A stretch of 64,000 nucleotides of DNA from Apostichopus japonicus (Eukaryota > Echinodermata > Holothuroidea > Aspidochirotida > Stichopodidae). Shown piece by piece: positions 12,261-26,873 of this stretch. The DNA lies in contig NC_092564.1 in NCBI RefSeq assembly GCF_037975245.1, forward strand, positions 14,100,484 to 14,164,483, in the 5' to 3' direction. Position 1 is the first letter of the stretch, and each line of letters begins with the position of its first letter. A program made the translations under genes and the position numbers. Under the pieces are notes generated by a model, which saw only the letters and a program-made list of their open reading frames with translations, was not told the DNA's origin and ran no database searches.

Positions 12261-15200
12261 GACAGCCTAAAACAATGGAGTCGTAAAGAGCTACGAGTAC
12301 CTAAACTTGAACGTGCAATGCATACAGTAAGACTCCTTTAAGTGTAGGATTTGAATGTGAGGGGTATACATGATGCAGCCGAGGTACAGGATTTGACCAT
12401 ATCTAGCTAAAATACAGAAAGTGAAGTTATAAAACATGAACATGTACATGCAGCATAATACTGTAAATTAGCTTTAAGCATACTGTACACTGATCTCACT
12501 TTTGCAATTCGGTCATGTCAACTCCTAAGGGCTAATTATTGTCCTAATTTATCATGGTAATTTAGTATAGTTGGCATTGGAACAATTACCAAAGCAAAAT
12601 TTACATGTATTGATTTATTAACTCAAAACACTGCAATTTAACTTCATAAGTTTGGGAAAATGTATTGTTAAAAGTGTCAGATACTTTGATATGTAAATAC
12701 AATGTTTTAGTAACAATGACTTCACAATGAGATTACTGTAATTGCTAAGAAATAATGAATGACTTTCCAATCGTTACATTAAAATTACTTAATGTGTCAA
12801 CATATTCTTTTTCTAACCACTGAAATCGTCAGCATGAGTCAAATTACAAAACTGTTGCAAAACTGGTCATTTTCTGGATGATCCATCTCACAAAAATTTG
12901 TCTGAGATATTAAAATTATGTTGGCATATTAATCAGACTTAATTCTCCTGTTGATCTGCAATCAATCAACCCGATCACCTTTAAACAAATTATTTAACGC
13001 TAAAGTACACAAAGTTTGGTTACTATGGCAACAATATGTTACGTAGGCAATTTTCTTAGCGTGTATCTCTTTTGTCATCAGTTTGGACATAAGATGCTGG
13101 CCATAGAATTGACTAAATGATAAAAATCTATTCCCCCCCTTTCCAAGAAAAAAATAATGATAAAAAAAAGGCCATGTACACTGTACTAGATTTTTAAAAC
13201 TAGTGTCATAGTGCTTAAATAACTAGGTCAACACAATGCTGTACTTTGTGAGCAGCTCTCGATTTCAAAAACCTTTTGCCATGATTTCTCGTCTGTATAT
13301 ATATTGCACATATGTACCTGCTTATAGAATTGCCAACACGATCAAGAGGGTGCCTATAACCACAGAAGTGGCTCTCTATACCATTACTAATATATTCATT
13401 AAAAGAATATGGAAAGTTGGTGGCATATATATATATATAGCCATGCTGCGACCAACGCGAGTACGAGATTTACTTACAAGGCAAATTGAGTGTGACACAG
13501 AGTGCCAGATGATGGTAATTGATCCGGACACCATCTTGATATCATGTTCTGCTCCCGTACTTCATTCTCCTCCGAAATAGCTCTATCCCTTTGTTGATCA
13601 TTAAAATGTGGGACAATTTTATGGCACCTATTCAAGTAGGCATTTTATACATGATAACAACCTTTTATGTTAAAGGCTTTTGCTTACAGAATACATGTCC
13701 TTTTCAATTTTGACTTTAATGAAAAATTGTTCATGATAAAACAACTGGTGATATGGTGACCGAAAAATTTAGGACTCAATTAAAATATCAAGTTCGATTA
13801 TTTCTACCTCCAATGTTGCCAAACAACATAAACAAATGATAGTGTGGGATTCATAATCTAGCAGCACCCTGCAGTTGTAACTGATACTCTGGCTGTACTT
13901 TTGAACATGAGGTGCCGTACTTGTTTAACTCGGCCATCATAGAATCTGCCAGTTTTGTTCCCTCATTAATGCATTCTTGATGGACTTACCCTTAACAATA
14001 TCTACATATGTAAGGCGATAGCCTGATAGGACTATAAATATATATACCTACAAATTTCTTCAGCTTTAACAGGCATCTGGTTTTCCAAAAATTTCAAAGT
14101 CAACTAAATATTATTTTAAAGCAAAAATGTGTTGCCTATCTGTTGAATCATGTTAGCTATAGGACTGGAGCCTCTGGTCTGACAGAAATAGCAAAACCAA
14201 AAAAGGAATCTTTGTCTGATTCCAAATCCAATGCAAAATCTAGCTTGCAATAAAAACTTCTTCAATTCAGACGGTTAATCGTTGTCAATTAATTATGAAG
14301 GGGTCATATCAAATGATGTCACCTTGGATTCCTTGCAAGGGCAAAGAGCCATAAACAAATGTATTCACAATTATTCAAAAGAAAAAGAAAATACAAAGAT
14401 ATATCTAAATAATCCAGAGAGTTAGCACTTTTTGAAAGGAATGAACCATTTAGCTACAGTAGATTGATACCGCAACATACTTCCTTCAGGAGGTAACAAT
14501 AAATATCAAAGCTGGGGTTCAGCTTGAAAGTACATATATATAGAGGTGAACCCCAAAATTGACTGGTTTGGGTATTAAATGCCTACAATGATGCTTTACC
14601 TCAATGTAAAAACCATTCAACACACTGCACAGTACAGTACAGTGTGTGTACACACCTACCAAATCTGACAATTATTGTTATTTACAGCTTAACCGCATGT
14701 AGTTAGTTTACTAATTAATATATGTTAATTCATGTCAGGTTTGATTTTAGAAGAAAAACATTGGATGTAGCAAAACAAAACACACATTATTGTCAGTGCG
14801 ATTCTAGGACATCACAGGTACCTAGCTGTTTGGATTCAATTTCACTTTTTGGACCAAATAATTGCCAACTTCGAACGTTGTTATCTAAGAAAAGCTATAC
14901 CTGGGAATTAAACGCAACTTTCAGGGGGATGCTTAGAATATGTTCTTCTTTCCTCATCTAAAACTAAAAAAAATTCTGGAAACAGCCTAGATACCCTTTT
15001 AATGCACACTTTGGTAATCTTAAAAAAGCATACTGTAAGCTTATAGCTATACATTTTGGATATAACTTTATTTTACTTTAACTGTCAAAGTGTAAGTGAT
15101 CTACTGGGACTTAAAAAGTTGGCAAAGTATATATATTATTATGTCTTTGGCTTGTAAATAGAAACTGTTAGTCAAATGTCTGGGAAGTGTGATGTAGGAG

Positions 15201-18200
15201 GACATCCTGTCTGTGCTACTAGCTAAGAGATTATAAAGGTGAACCTAGCTAGGGTAAGGGGAAGGTGAAGATACTGGTACAAGGCTCTCTGTCATATAAA
15301 CTATAATGATAACAAACTATAGTTAGGAGTCGATGTCAGAGCAGAATGTAGCACTGAGAAGCTTAGGCTTTGCAGAACTGTCCGATTGTAAATGTTAGAG
15401 TAGCCTACTGTACATGCAAACATTCTTCGCGTTGGAGCTGGATATAGCGCGATGTATAAACAACGAAGAGTCTGTTGTTAAAATTTATCTTGTGTTACAC
15501 AAAGACCATGAAACCACCGATCTACTACGTATACGGTATGGCGGCTTAAGGAGTTTTGAAAACATATCTAAATTCTAAGAAATTTCACCGAAAATTAAGG
15601 AAGAAATTTATCTGTATACAAACGCGGGTTTTGTTGTGATTACAGTATAGACCTGTACTGGGTTAATGGGTTATGTCGCAATCTGCATTAAGCATAGCTG
15701 ACGTCACGTTCTGTACTGTTCAAATCATATTTGAAATGGCTATCCTTAACGATTAAAAAATCGTTTCTCTGTCAAACGCAACATTAGCGTTTTCATACTT
15801 TGACAACATGTTTGGAAAATTATTTATCATTTTTTAAGGTAACTTCTTTGGGCCACTAGACAATCCTTTTAATGAGGTTCTTACCACCAAAAACGTACCC
15901 ACTCTCTCTAAAACTTCATTCGTTGCTTCTGAAGGCTTTGAAACTTTGAAGCATGTGTCTTTGCTCTCGTGGGATGTCTTGCTAAAGCTATTTCCATATA
16001 GATAAACGATACCACCCCCCAATGTGCCATTTTCAAGATACTAAAACTGGATGAGTTTTAAACTAAACTGCATTTCTTCTAGAAAAAGAACATTTTGAAT
16101 TTCCGATTCCCAATCCATGTGGCCCCAAATTTAAGCCTGATAATATTTCAATATTTCCCAAATGTACTTCACTTCAGGTACCTTGGTGGCATTACCTTGC
16201 AGTAACAAAAAACAAAAAAACAAAAAGACCAGAGATAGTCAAATTTCACAAAAACATTTTCAATTGGACGAGATGAAATGAATTGCCACCATTCTGTCAA
16301 TGCATGGAGACAAAAGATGGATCAAAACAACATATTTTGGTCACTTTGGGAAAACCAGTTTTTATGTACCTACAAAGTAACTACATCTACATGATTAGCT
16401 TTCTAGCTGTTTTAGGGGACAACTTAGATGTTATTCCCTTTCGGATGAAAACATGCATAATGCATGTGGGGCAAATTTGAGATGCTAGCACTTGTGAAAT
16501 TGACAACTTTAAGACCACATGCATGTACCCTGTACTGCAGTATGTCCTTGTAATATATACCAAAACTATTTGGATCAACCTTTCCATTCACTGTATATTT
16601 CATTCAAAATATGAAAAAGATCATTTAAAGAATGTTGCACAACTATATACAGTCATCTAGAATTGGGGCCAATTCAGCACTTACATGTTACAACGTTGCC
16701 AAAGTGTGTAAGCTACAGGTAGATCATTGGAGTGCATATAGTCAGAGAAGACAGATATAGGAGGAATGAATTCAGTAAATCAGGTCCTACAACAACTGTT
16801 ATTGTTCATCCTCTATTAATATGGACTATATTTGACAATTGTAAGTGTAATCCTAAATACTTCACATCTCTTCCAATCTTATACGTGTCGTCTGGCTTCT
16901 TTAACTAAGCTAATTAGTATACTGCAGCTTTATAAGTTGTGTCTCACAGCACTGTCCACATACTGAATAACAGCTTCTGCTGGACTTAATTCTGCATCTT
17001 CTATGAACTTCAGGCTTTCATAACCTACTCAAGAAAGGTTATATGAGATGGTATAAACTAGAATATTAGCCTCTAACAGTTAACTATACAACTTTGGCCC
17101 AAATTAGCATATTCAAAGTAGGCTAGGCTAAGTTTGTTTTATGTGACAGCAAGGTCTATAGGCTTTGTACTGTGACACTTGCATTGAAAAGAAAACCATA
17201 TATACCATAAAACATTGAGATTCTGACATCAAAGTGTTTAACTTATGAAGGTAGTTCAAGTAATTTCTGCTGCAAGTTACTGTAGAAACGTAACCCACAT
17301 GGTTGCATTAAAACATGGCAACAGGTACTATAACAGGAGGTGCAAATTCAATTTTTTTATAATATGCTTCCATTTTAGTATTAAATCATGTTTTCACATG
17401 GTGAAACAAGAAAGGAGTGAGCGTTGCTACTGAAAATGTTGATTGACGTATATAATGCATTTAACTTAAAACTTCAATATGCTGACACAATACAGTAACA
17501 ATTGTTGTCAACAATACTGGTAAGTTTGCAAGCACTTTTCTACAATATGATTTAGCTGATCTTTATCAGATATATTAAGTTTGCTTTTCCTGACTTGATA
17601 ACAAACTGTGGTATGACGGGTAAGTTACTGGTACAAAAATATCCAATAAATAATGGGCTGGCTTTCATTTTTATTTGTCTGTCTGTCTGTCTGCTGCTGG
17701 AAACCACCACACATAAATACCAAAGTCACCTTAATACTCCTCTGTGATACCAACCGTTGTTGTATTTGATTAGGTTGTAAAAGTTGGAATAATATGAAGT
17801 GGATCGACAATAGACAGTTTGCATTTATCGTTGCCAGTGCAATTCAATATGAGAAATACATTATTTTAAGCTTCCTCCCCCCTCTCCCACCCCTTTCCAC
17901 TGCACAAAAAAACAAAAACAAAAGCATAATGAAATGTCTCAAAATCTGTGACATAACTTCTCTGCCTCAAATGGTGCAATTAGCTGTTTATTTCAGAGCA
18001 CTTTATCAGTTGTTGAATGAAGACAGCAAAACATCACTGATTTTGGCAGGAGACTCGGTTGCCATGACAACCTACCGATTACATAAAAAGTCTTGTCAAC
18101 CCTTCCTTGCTACAAGCAGTTCCTAGCTTTGTGCACCTTCAAGCAATTACGAGTGCTCCCCGTTGTCTTTACACTAATCGCTTAATTAGCTTGGATAATG

Positions 18201-21116
18201 TATATAAGGCCACCTTCTATTGTTTAGGTAATGATCGCAGCTTCTTGACAGTGTCCCACGTAGTGTCAGTACTAAATGTCTGTACTAAAAATCATAAACA
18301 GTCCAATGTCCAATGAGGAGTTTTCCTCATGCCCTTTTTTAAAGTTTTTTCAGAAATTACCCTTCAAAATTCAAGGAGTATGCAAGACCTTGACAAAGAG
18401 TTCTTTTTTTCTTATCACAGGCTACTCTTCCAATTTTTCCCAGACCGGCCATGTAGGAACAATGTATATTATATACAGGAACAGCATCACTATATGACCC
18501 AACTTAAAATAAATTACATCCTCTCCCTCATCTCCCTGCTGGCTAGTTGCTGAAATAATGATGCGAATTATACTGATCACCATTAGTATGTTCATTCATA
18601 ACGCTTTTAGTAATTAACATTTAAACCTATCCTAACTAATATTAGCTTATAGAACCTATTGTTCACTCTTCTTGTTATTTGCTCCACCTAGCAGATAATA
18701 TGGGACACGCTTGTCCGGTTTTTATTCTTTCAGGAAATGCAAATGAATTTAATGTTAGTCTGGCTCTGTGTTTTATGTCTTTAAATACGGGTATCATATC
18801 ATATTTAATTTTTGATAATAACTCAATTTAAGTGAGAACCCTGTCAGTGGTTACTTGCTTTGGCAGTATTAACAGGACAAGGACAACAACAGTTGAAGGA
18901 CTAATTTGCCAGTATAGCCCTACAATATCATTTAAATAATCAAGCTTGCACTGACTCAATCCTTATGAAAATTGAGTGCAACTTCTAACCTGATCAATCT
19001 TTTACTGTTTTGACATTTACTTCTTTTAACATTTTAAGGTTTGTTTGCAAATTGAAAAAAAAAAACCTTTCCCCTTCTTTTCTTTGTACCAGATATTCTG
19101 ATGAAAATTACTTTTCAAAACGATATTTGGAAAGTCTAATAAAATAGACTTTTAATGCGGCTAACGCACTTTACATCTCCTTTGCAACCGTTGTACAATA
19201 AAAAATAAACCAATGTATCATCTTGAGTCGAACCATTTTTCCGTACACAATGCACAAATGCATGAAAGTCTACGGTTGAAAGCGCTTTCAGATCCAGGCA
19301 AACGCATCTTTTGGTAGACCGAACTCAAACAAACAAGAACGTTTTAACCAAAACTCACTCGAGGGTTACAATGTATTCATAAGATTTCTGTGTTGTGTTA
19401 TAAGATGTTATGACTAAATAATACATTGCTTTGTTATTAATAATATATTTCTTAGCTTTTAAGGTACATTATATTTATATTTGCAAATCACTTTCAATTG
19501 AGGATGCTAATGTTCTATAGCTTCATGTCATAGACGGCTGCAGACTCTACACTAATACTATTAGTCTCTTTCTTTTAACATACAACTACTGTTTTGTCTT
19601 TACAGACAACATTCTCTGATAACAACATGCCACAAAACAATACATAAACTGAAACTGGATACAATTACATCTAAGCCAGGGATCCCAATCTGAACAATGT
19701 GGTTTGTCCAAAAAGTGTGAAAAATATAACCCCAACCCCCATCCCCTTCTCCCCTCCCCCCTCCCCCCTCCTCCCCACACTAACTATGTACATGTCTAGT
19801 TTTCTTTTCTCTCCTGTTAGTGTAAGATTTAACGTCATTTATAAGTTTTGGTAAAAGATATATCCATTGCAAATCATACTAGATGTTTAACTCACACTGC
19901 AAAGTTAAGTTTACACCGATACATCAAAACACAAATGTTACGAGTTAAATCGAAACCTCCCCCTTTAATGTCATGACACAACCTTGTGCACTGTTAACTT
20001 TCTAAATGAGCTAATCGGTTTCCAATTATGTACTATAACGATGTAATTGTTTCAGATTAAATTACAATAGTCAGATTACACCGATGACCAATTAATTTAT
20101 ATCGTCGAAACATACCCGTATTATTGATTTCTCTTCAGATGAATTACTATAGCTACCAGTAATACTTTCTAATTATGATGTACTCATTTGTTGTCTCAAA
20201 GAGCTGCATATATAGTGTGCAGGGGCAAGAATTGCCATCTGACCAAGCAACGTATTATACTAGTGCACATAAACAGCAGTATGGAGAGAACTAAGAGAAC
20301 TATGTGTGTACAACTTTTTTGGTTTATCTGCACCCCTTGGGTTCTTGATCATATGAGTTCAAATAAAGCACCCATGTCAAAAGGATTAGCTGGAGCTTAG
20401 CTGCCAGATCCCCAGCAGCGAAGCTGCATCAATATCAAACAATGGTGAAGTATAGTTTGCAGAGTATAGCGGTACCAATTGTTTGGAACAATGTAGCCTA
20501 CAATACTGAGTGAAACATTTGAACAGCACAAAAGATTATGTCCTTCAGCTATCGGCTGCTTCGCTGTTGGAAGACTGACCACCTCAGTGTCCGAAATTTG
20601 TGACAGAAACTAATACAAAACATATTTAATCCAATTACAGGCACTTCTGTGTTCAAACATTTAATGCATCATCTTTTCAAAGGCATTTCCAGGAAGTTAA
20701 TGTGCCTGCCTAATTAGTTCCCCATCATAACCTATAAGAATTTGGTATTAAACTGAAGTAACAGATTTTCAACGTGAATCCCTCCTTTTATAAAGTAGAG
20801 TCTGCTTCGATATTGCCCGAGACTGTTGCAAAGTGCAAAATGCAGCATTTTCTCACTACCACTGTCATCTTTATTAGTAATTGATATCATCAAGGCCTTG
20901 CGATTAAAAAGGCCTACTACTACCTTACAAATTATTATTCAGTCTCTACTCATAATGAAATCATTTACACAGATATCATTTATACAGAGTTCACTTTGAA
21001 ATAAAGACAATTAATCAAGAAGAGAACCTTGTCTACATGAATCCCCATCCTACTACCCCTGCTATAAAGCACGCTATCCTGTCATATACATTTACACTTT
21101 GATCTGATTTACACAT

Positions 21117-21690
21117 ATGAAACTCGACTTTCTCTGCAAATTTTCTCTTTATTCTATTTTGCTATCTTTTTTAACTTCTGAACACTATAAAGTGAAAAGA
21201 GCCAAATGGTCACCACTCCAATCAAAGACTATATGCTCTGAGGGTATAAGATATAAACCATCGCTAAAAAGCATTGACTCGGCTTGTAAGGAAATAAATT
21301 TGTATTCTGAGAGGATTCAAACCCTTAAAATTTTCTCAAATTCCAAGCAGGAGAGCTTTATCGGTTGAAGACATCACCTTTTTTAAGGACCTCCTGGATT
21401 ACCAAGGAAAATCTTTGTCACATAAGTACATCCTCAGTCCCTCAACGAAATGCAAATTTGTAAATTTGAGTATTCTTCAAACACATGATTTGACGAAAAA
21501 ACTATTTACAGAGCTGATTCCCCACGGTAACTAGCACGATGGGATTGCACTGGCATTGACAAAGTATCTACGAGAAGATAAAATAAATTTTGAGCAGCGC
21601 ATGTTCTGGCAAAAAATGATGTCTGATTTGTCAGTCTTTAATACTTTTTATCCAATTTTTAAAGGAAAGAAAGAAAAACAAATGTAGAGC
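21117..21690 (+). pseudogene. Decayed two-frame coding remnant, unknown family
   Basis: An 83-codon frame (21117-21368) starts with MKLDFLCKFSLYSILLSFLT, a hydrophobic stretch that resembles a signal peptide, and ends IFSNSKQESFIG. After a shift of frame, a second stretch starting near 21366 reads EDITFFKDLLDYQGKSLSHK and ELIPHGN, meets one stop near 21532, and continues as HDGIALALTKYLREDKINFE and FWQKMMSDLSVFNTFYPIFK to a stop at about 21690. Together they give about 190 residues of protein-like sequence with one frameshift and one nonsense codon. The sequence is not recognised. It may be a mobile-element protein or a broken secreted-protein gene. Confidence 0.35.
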
Positions 21691-21772
21691 AGTTAAGAAA
21701 ATGTTTAAAGAAAAAAAAAAAAACAGAAATCACAAGAAAATGAAGGATAATCAGAGGGATACACAAGCAGAG

Positions 21773-21793
21773 CCCCCCCCCCCCCAAAAAAAA
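21773..21793. repeat. Poly(C)-poly(A) junction (13 C then 8 A)
   Basis: A C tract passes directly into an A tract, about 80 bp beyond the end of the coding-like remnant at 21117-21690. Confidence 0.9.
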
Positions 21794-24700
21794 GTAAAAG
21801 ATATATTTAGTATTAGTATTGATGTTAGAAAAAGGTCAATTAAACGAATGCTTTCCCATTTTACATGACTACAATATATGAATAAATAACAGAAATTTAG
21901 AGAGAAATATTTGTTGGCTACTGTAAAGCAAACCTAGTTACTGCTAGAACCAGAACTGAAATTTAGCAAATATTGACTAAAGAACCAAAACACAATTTCA
22001 AATTGGAGTGAGGTAAAAAATATATATGTCATGCTTTTCAAAATAAAACTATTTAAAAAAAAAAGACAAGTGCACACAGAGTCACAGACCATGCCCTTTT
22101 CTACACACTTTTCGTGATTAAACCTACATTTCTTCTCATCGGATGGATTAACTAATTCAGCAAAAATATACCCAGTTTACCCAATTTGAGAACTTTTTTG
22201 AGAGTATATGTCATATGAAAGAAAATAAGAAGAAAGAAGAACAGAAATTCTTTGAACCCCCGATATTTAACTTGCACTTTTTCGTATGATTTGTATTACA
22301 CATACACTCTCTACACACGACACAGATGGTCTCGAGTACTTTTGTCTGATTGTGTCTTGTAACCAATCCTTTAATGCAGAGCCCAAAAGTCATTGCCTTG
22401 ACAAGAAATGCTTCAAAGTTTGAAATAAAAACCTACTATGCCGTGCCATATAATAACTGGTATACTTTACTGGCAAGCTAAACTGCGGTAATGAAATAAC
22501 TAAATCCACCTAACGAGTAAATCGACAGGAACGCGAAAAGAATTAGGACAGCATATTATCGCAACTCGGAAAGTAATAAAGCCGGCCTTAACGGAGAACA
22601 CGTCACTTGATTGGATGGATTTGTCACCTTAGTTGGGTCGACAATTTCAAGAAGAGCTTTAATACATTTTGAAATTTCAAATCAGAATGAAATTAGCAAA
22701 AAAACAGGGAAAAAACCCCAGGAAAAAAAAAGAAAGAAAGGAAAAAGGTTTTTCCAAATAGAACTTTTCTGCGACCAAAGATGTGATTAAGACTACCAAC
22801 TTTAATTTGGATTTATTTTTTGGGAAACCAAATATCGAGCCTGAAATGAGTAACTTGAAGTGAACTTGTGTTGTTGTCGTCTAAAACCTTCTTTAAAAGA
22901 AAAGTCTAAGGAATAAATATTCACAATTCAAATAAACATTTATTACCTAAATTATCATCCATTGTCAAATGCCATTAATATTCTCAATTTTACATTTGTT
23001 AACTACCTACCAAAAGCTGGTATCTGTTGTTGCCCCACAATAAACACATTAATATGATTTTCATTTTGTTTTGTCTTATTACTAGGAAAATTTCAAACTT
23101 ATTGACCATTTTGAAAGACCAGTTTGCTGTGTTGTTTGCACTTTCTTTGTTCCTCATGAGTTCTATCTTTACTGTCATGATTGCAGATATTATCTTTTAA
23201 GTAAATGCCATATCTGCATGGTAAAAACATGCCAGGGGAGTGTGGGGGGGGAGGGAATTGAGGTATGGGGTATGACTGTACAACACACCCCCAGGGAGAG
23301 CTGTCAACATGGATTAACAATGACATCAAGCAGATTTAACATAAATTCATTATGATTACCACTTAACTAAACAAAAATTCTGATCTACCTGATCTATTGA
23401 TTCAAAGAAATCGGTTTCTTTCATAATTTCCTTTTGATTAATCTGCATGTTTTCTGTCAATCATAATCGCCTCTGTCATGATTATGGTCTAAGTTGAATA
23501 CATTTACTAAATAAAGTCCACGACTGAGGAAGTACCTCTACATAACATCCCTCTCAAGACTATTCTGGCAATCTGTTTATAAAGCTACAGGTAACAGGTT
23601 TTTATTAATATTCCCAGCAGTTCCTATTCATACCCCTACTTTTCAATCCCTCCATATCAAAATAACTCTTTGAAAACCTACAACTGTATAAATTAGGACA
23701 TTTATCCTTTCAATTTATCTGACCAAGATTGCATTTTATCTTGATGAGTATTTCAATTTAGCCAGAAGCCTTTATAGTAAAGGGTCACTTCTACCAACCA
23801 TCAAAACAAACCGGTGATGTAGGTCAAGCTGAAGACAGAGCAGGCATTGCCTGAAAGTTCACATCTTATCTTACTTAAAGGATCTCTTGGCAGCAGAGAT
23901 CTCCATTCCCAGATATACAATTCATTTTACAATAACAACCATCTCACCACCCCACCTTCCCTCCCCCTCACCAAGTTACAGTGTTTTTCCTAAGTGGTTT
24001 GTGAGTGACTAGTGAAACGTCGTCGTCGGAGTGAAGTAAGAAAGATTTCAAGACAATAAACATTAATTGTGACTCCAGCAATTCATCCAAGACAGTGGAT
24101 TATATGATTCATGTATATATAATAAGAAAAGATCGCAAAGAGAGAATAAAAAGTGAGTAAGAGAGAGACGGAGAGAGAGTTGACTGCAAATGGCAAACCT
24201 TTTAAGCCACTGATGCCAGAGTAAACAAGAGTTCCATTTGAAGTTTTATTTGCTCTTGATAAAACTCATGGTCAGATTTATTTACTTCTCTGGAACTGAC
24301 AGGAAGCACTTTTTTTTTTTATCTACACACCCAACAAACTTTTTTTGAATATTAGCAGATTAACTTTTCGAAGAAAAAAAAGGAGGGATGACAAAAAAAC
24401 TAGATGGTACGAAAGAATCCTGCGCAGTCTGTTTGCATTGAAAACATCTGCTTAATTAATACTACTCGCTATAAAAGAACATACAAAAACATTTCACTCA
24501 TTTTACGTAACTTGGATGAGTATGTACACTTAATATAGTCAGAGAATGGAATGTGGCATAATTGACTGTTTGTGTATATAGAGGAGCTGGTTATCATAAA
24601 TTGTACCTTAACCCAAACTAATAATGATTCTTAAGTCCCAACATTTTAAGAACCTCGTGCTCCACGAATTACCAGATGAACATGACCAACGTAATATGGC

Positions 24701-25190
24701 ACTAATTTTTAAACTACAGCAATTTTAATAATGCGATAGTATTCAGTTAATTTTGGTGTGATTATAGGGGGACATAAAATGTTAATACCAAAAGGTTCAA
24801 GTACAAGAAAAGGAAATTTAACTTTTATCGGACTCGTGACTAGATTACATGTGATGTAAAATCCATTGTTATTTAGTCAAGTCTGTCATAAACAAGGTAC
24901 AACGTTCCAATTCATCCATTCATGTGAACAGTCAAAGTTTTACTTTGAACTGAATTGAATATTCTCAAAATTACTTCAAAACCAATGCAGACTGCAACAT
25001 ACGAGAGGATAATTTATTGCATTTCAAGAGATTTAACCGGTTTCTGGTTCTGTGCCCATACATAGGAAAATCACTGGAACACAGTTTCCTTGAAAGAAAT
25101 CCTGGTTCCCCCCCCCTTTTTTTGTGTGCACATCATTGTCACATTGAAACCTACATTTCACCTGTACCGTTACAGAAAGCAACTTGCCCA

Positions 25191-25373
25191 AGATTAAGTA
25201 TATAGTGACTTATATATAAACTGTTTACATGGAAACTGGAATTGGAATTTTGGAAATCGTACAACCTATTAATTGTGATATATAGATTAAGTATATAGTG
25301 ACTAATATATATGGACTGTTTGCATGAAATTGAAATTGCAATTTGGAAATTGTACAACTTATTAATATATACA
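25191..25373. repeat. 93-bp direct tandem duplication
   Basis: Two copies begin with AGATTAAGTATATAGTGACT at 25191 and 25284. They share an AAACTGTTTACATG-like block and a GGAAAT.GTACAAC.TATTAAT block. The copies differ at several positions, so the duplication is not recent. Confidence 0.85.
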
Positions 25374-26551
25374 TAGCAACCTTCCAGGATCATCACACCG
25401 GTTGGCTCAAGCCGGTCGATTGTTTCCCGAAACTAAGTTGAGATTTACATTATTATTATTTCAACGGTACTTTGCGACCGTTCCATTTGAGCCTACTATA
25501 AATGGTCTCCACGACGACGACAGACCTGTCCATAATGAAAGTTTCACAATTCTGTCTGACAAAATTTTATCCCTTAATTTTTAAACGATGAAATATTATA
25601 AATACAAATTTCATTGCTATTCTGCCTCGAGCCTGGTTCCGGGACCTTCGTTAATTAATTCTGCCAGAGTATGATATAACATAAAATCTTTTATCCTTAG
25701 GTCATTTCCCAGACAACTGTTCAAGATAGCGATCGTTCAGCGGCACTTCAATGGATATTAAGATCATAATTAACTCCGTTATTTAAGTTTCTTTGAAGTT
25801 TTCACTGTCTTGAATAATCACTTCACCAGCAGTAACAGATTATTGTTTTCGTCGCCAGAGAATTGATAAAATGGTAAAAAGAGGATCAAGTTATGTTCTT
25901 GGTTCGTTACAAGTCCATAATATTTTGATTAAAAATTGTACTTCTTTGCTAAGTTTTCAAAATTCAAAATTAGGTTTCAGTAATTGTTTTTGTAATTACA
26001 GTTAACTAGCTGTTTATATTACCTTGCCTAGAGCTCTAATTGCTGAACCATAGAGCCACAGTGATAAATATATATATCGAGTACCATGTACAACTGTAAG
26101 TTAGCGATTCATGTTTGTGTTTTTCTTCTCCTTTCCATGGATCCGCTGACAATATTATATAATATTTCACATCTAACAGATGACGACGCTCATGGTAATG
26201 TCAATCTAGCCTGCAACCTAGTAATTTTCCCACAGCTTGCAAAATTTAACTTTTGCCAGACATTAAGTCTAAAGTATGCTTTCCATAACATTTACGTAGC
26301 AGACAGACTGAGGACACATTCAAACAGATTACATATAAGTGGATATGTTGACAGAGATGTACAGTACTGTAATGACTGAGTAGTATGCAGTAATAGTCAA
26401 AAGTTTGCAAGGTGATTAATTACAGCATGAGACTATAGTTACCATTTTATAAGTGTGAACCCTTTCGACATATCGAAACAAATTTTTGACAGTCATCTGA
26501 CAATCCTGTTTATATTAAGCCATATTTTGAGAGATCAACACCAGTGAGAGT

Positions 26552-26694
26552 ATTGTATTGAGTATAGTATTGTATTGTATTGAGTATAGTATTGAGTATG
26601 GTATAGTATTGAGTATAGTATGTATTGATTGAGTATGTATTGTATTGTATTGAGTATGTATTGTATTGAGTATAGTATTGAGTATAGTATTGAG
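26552..26694. repeat. Complex microsatellite of GTATT / GAGTATA units
   Basis: Irregular alternation of GTATT, GAGTATA and GTATG units continues for about 140 bp. It produces artificial open frames rich in Thr, Gln and Tyr on the minus strand, which are not genes. Confidence 0.9.
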
Positions 26695-26857
26695 ACATGC
26701 ATGCATTGGGTCTCAGGGCTAACTTTGTCAGGGACTGAAGGATCATCTCTGCATTTGATTGTGAGTCTATAACATATAAATATATATATATGTATACAAT
26801 ATGTTAAGGAACATACCTATCTTGCTGGCAGCTCAAAGGAAAAAAGACAAAAAAAGG

Positions 26858-26873
26858 CCCCCCCCAAAAAAAA
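26858..26873. repeat. Poly(C)-poly(A) junction (8 C then 8 A)
   Basis: A short C tract passes directly into an A tract, preceded by a purine-rich AAAAAAGACAAAAAAAGG stretch. Confidence 0.85.

Noticed and set aside
17794-18126. 110-codon plus-strand frame
   Set aside because: It has no recognisable motif, a low-complexity Pro/Lys/Asn middle, and no splice or conservation support.
25620-25660. CGAGCCTGGTTCCGGGACCTTCGTTAA, partly similar to the hammerhead-like core at 11.7 kb
   Set aside because: The CUGANGA and GAAA boxes are not both present and no stem can be drawn.
26510-26746. Minus-strand frames rich in Thr-Gln-Tyr-Asn
   Set aside because: They are translation artefacts of the GTATT-type microsatellite.
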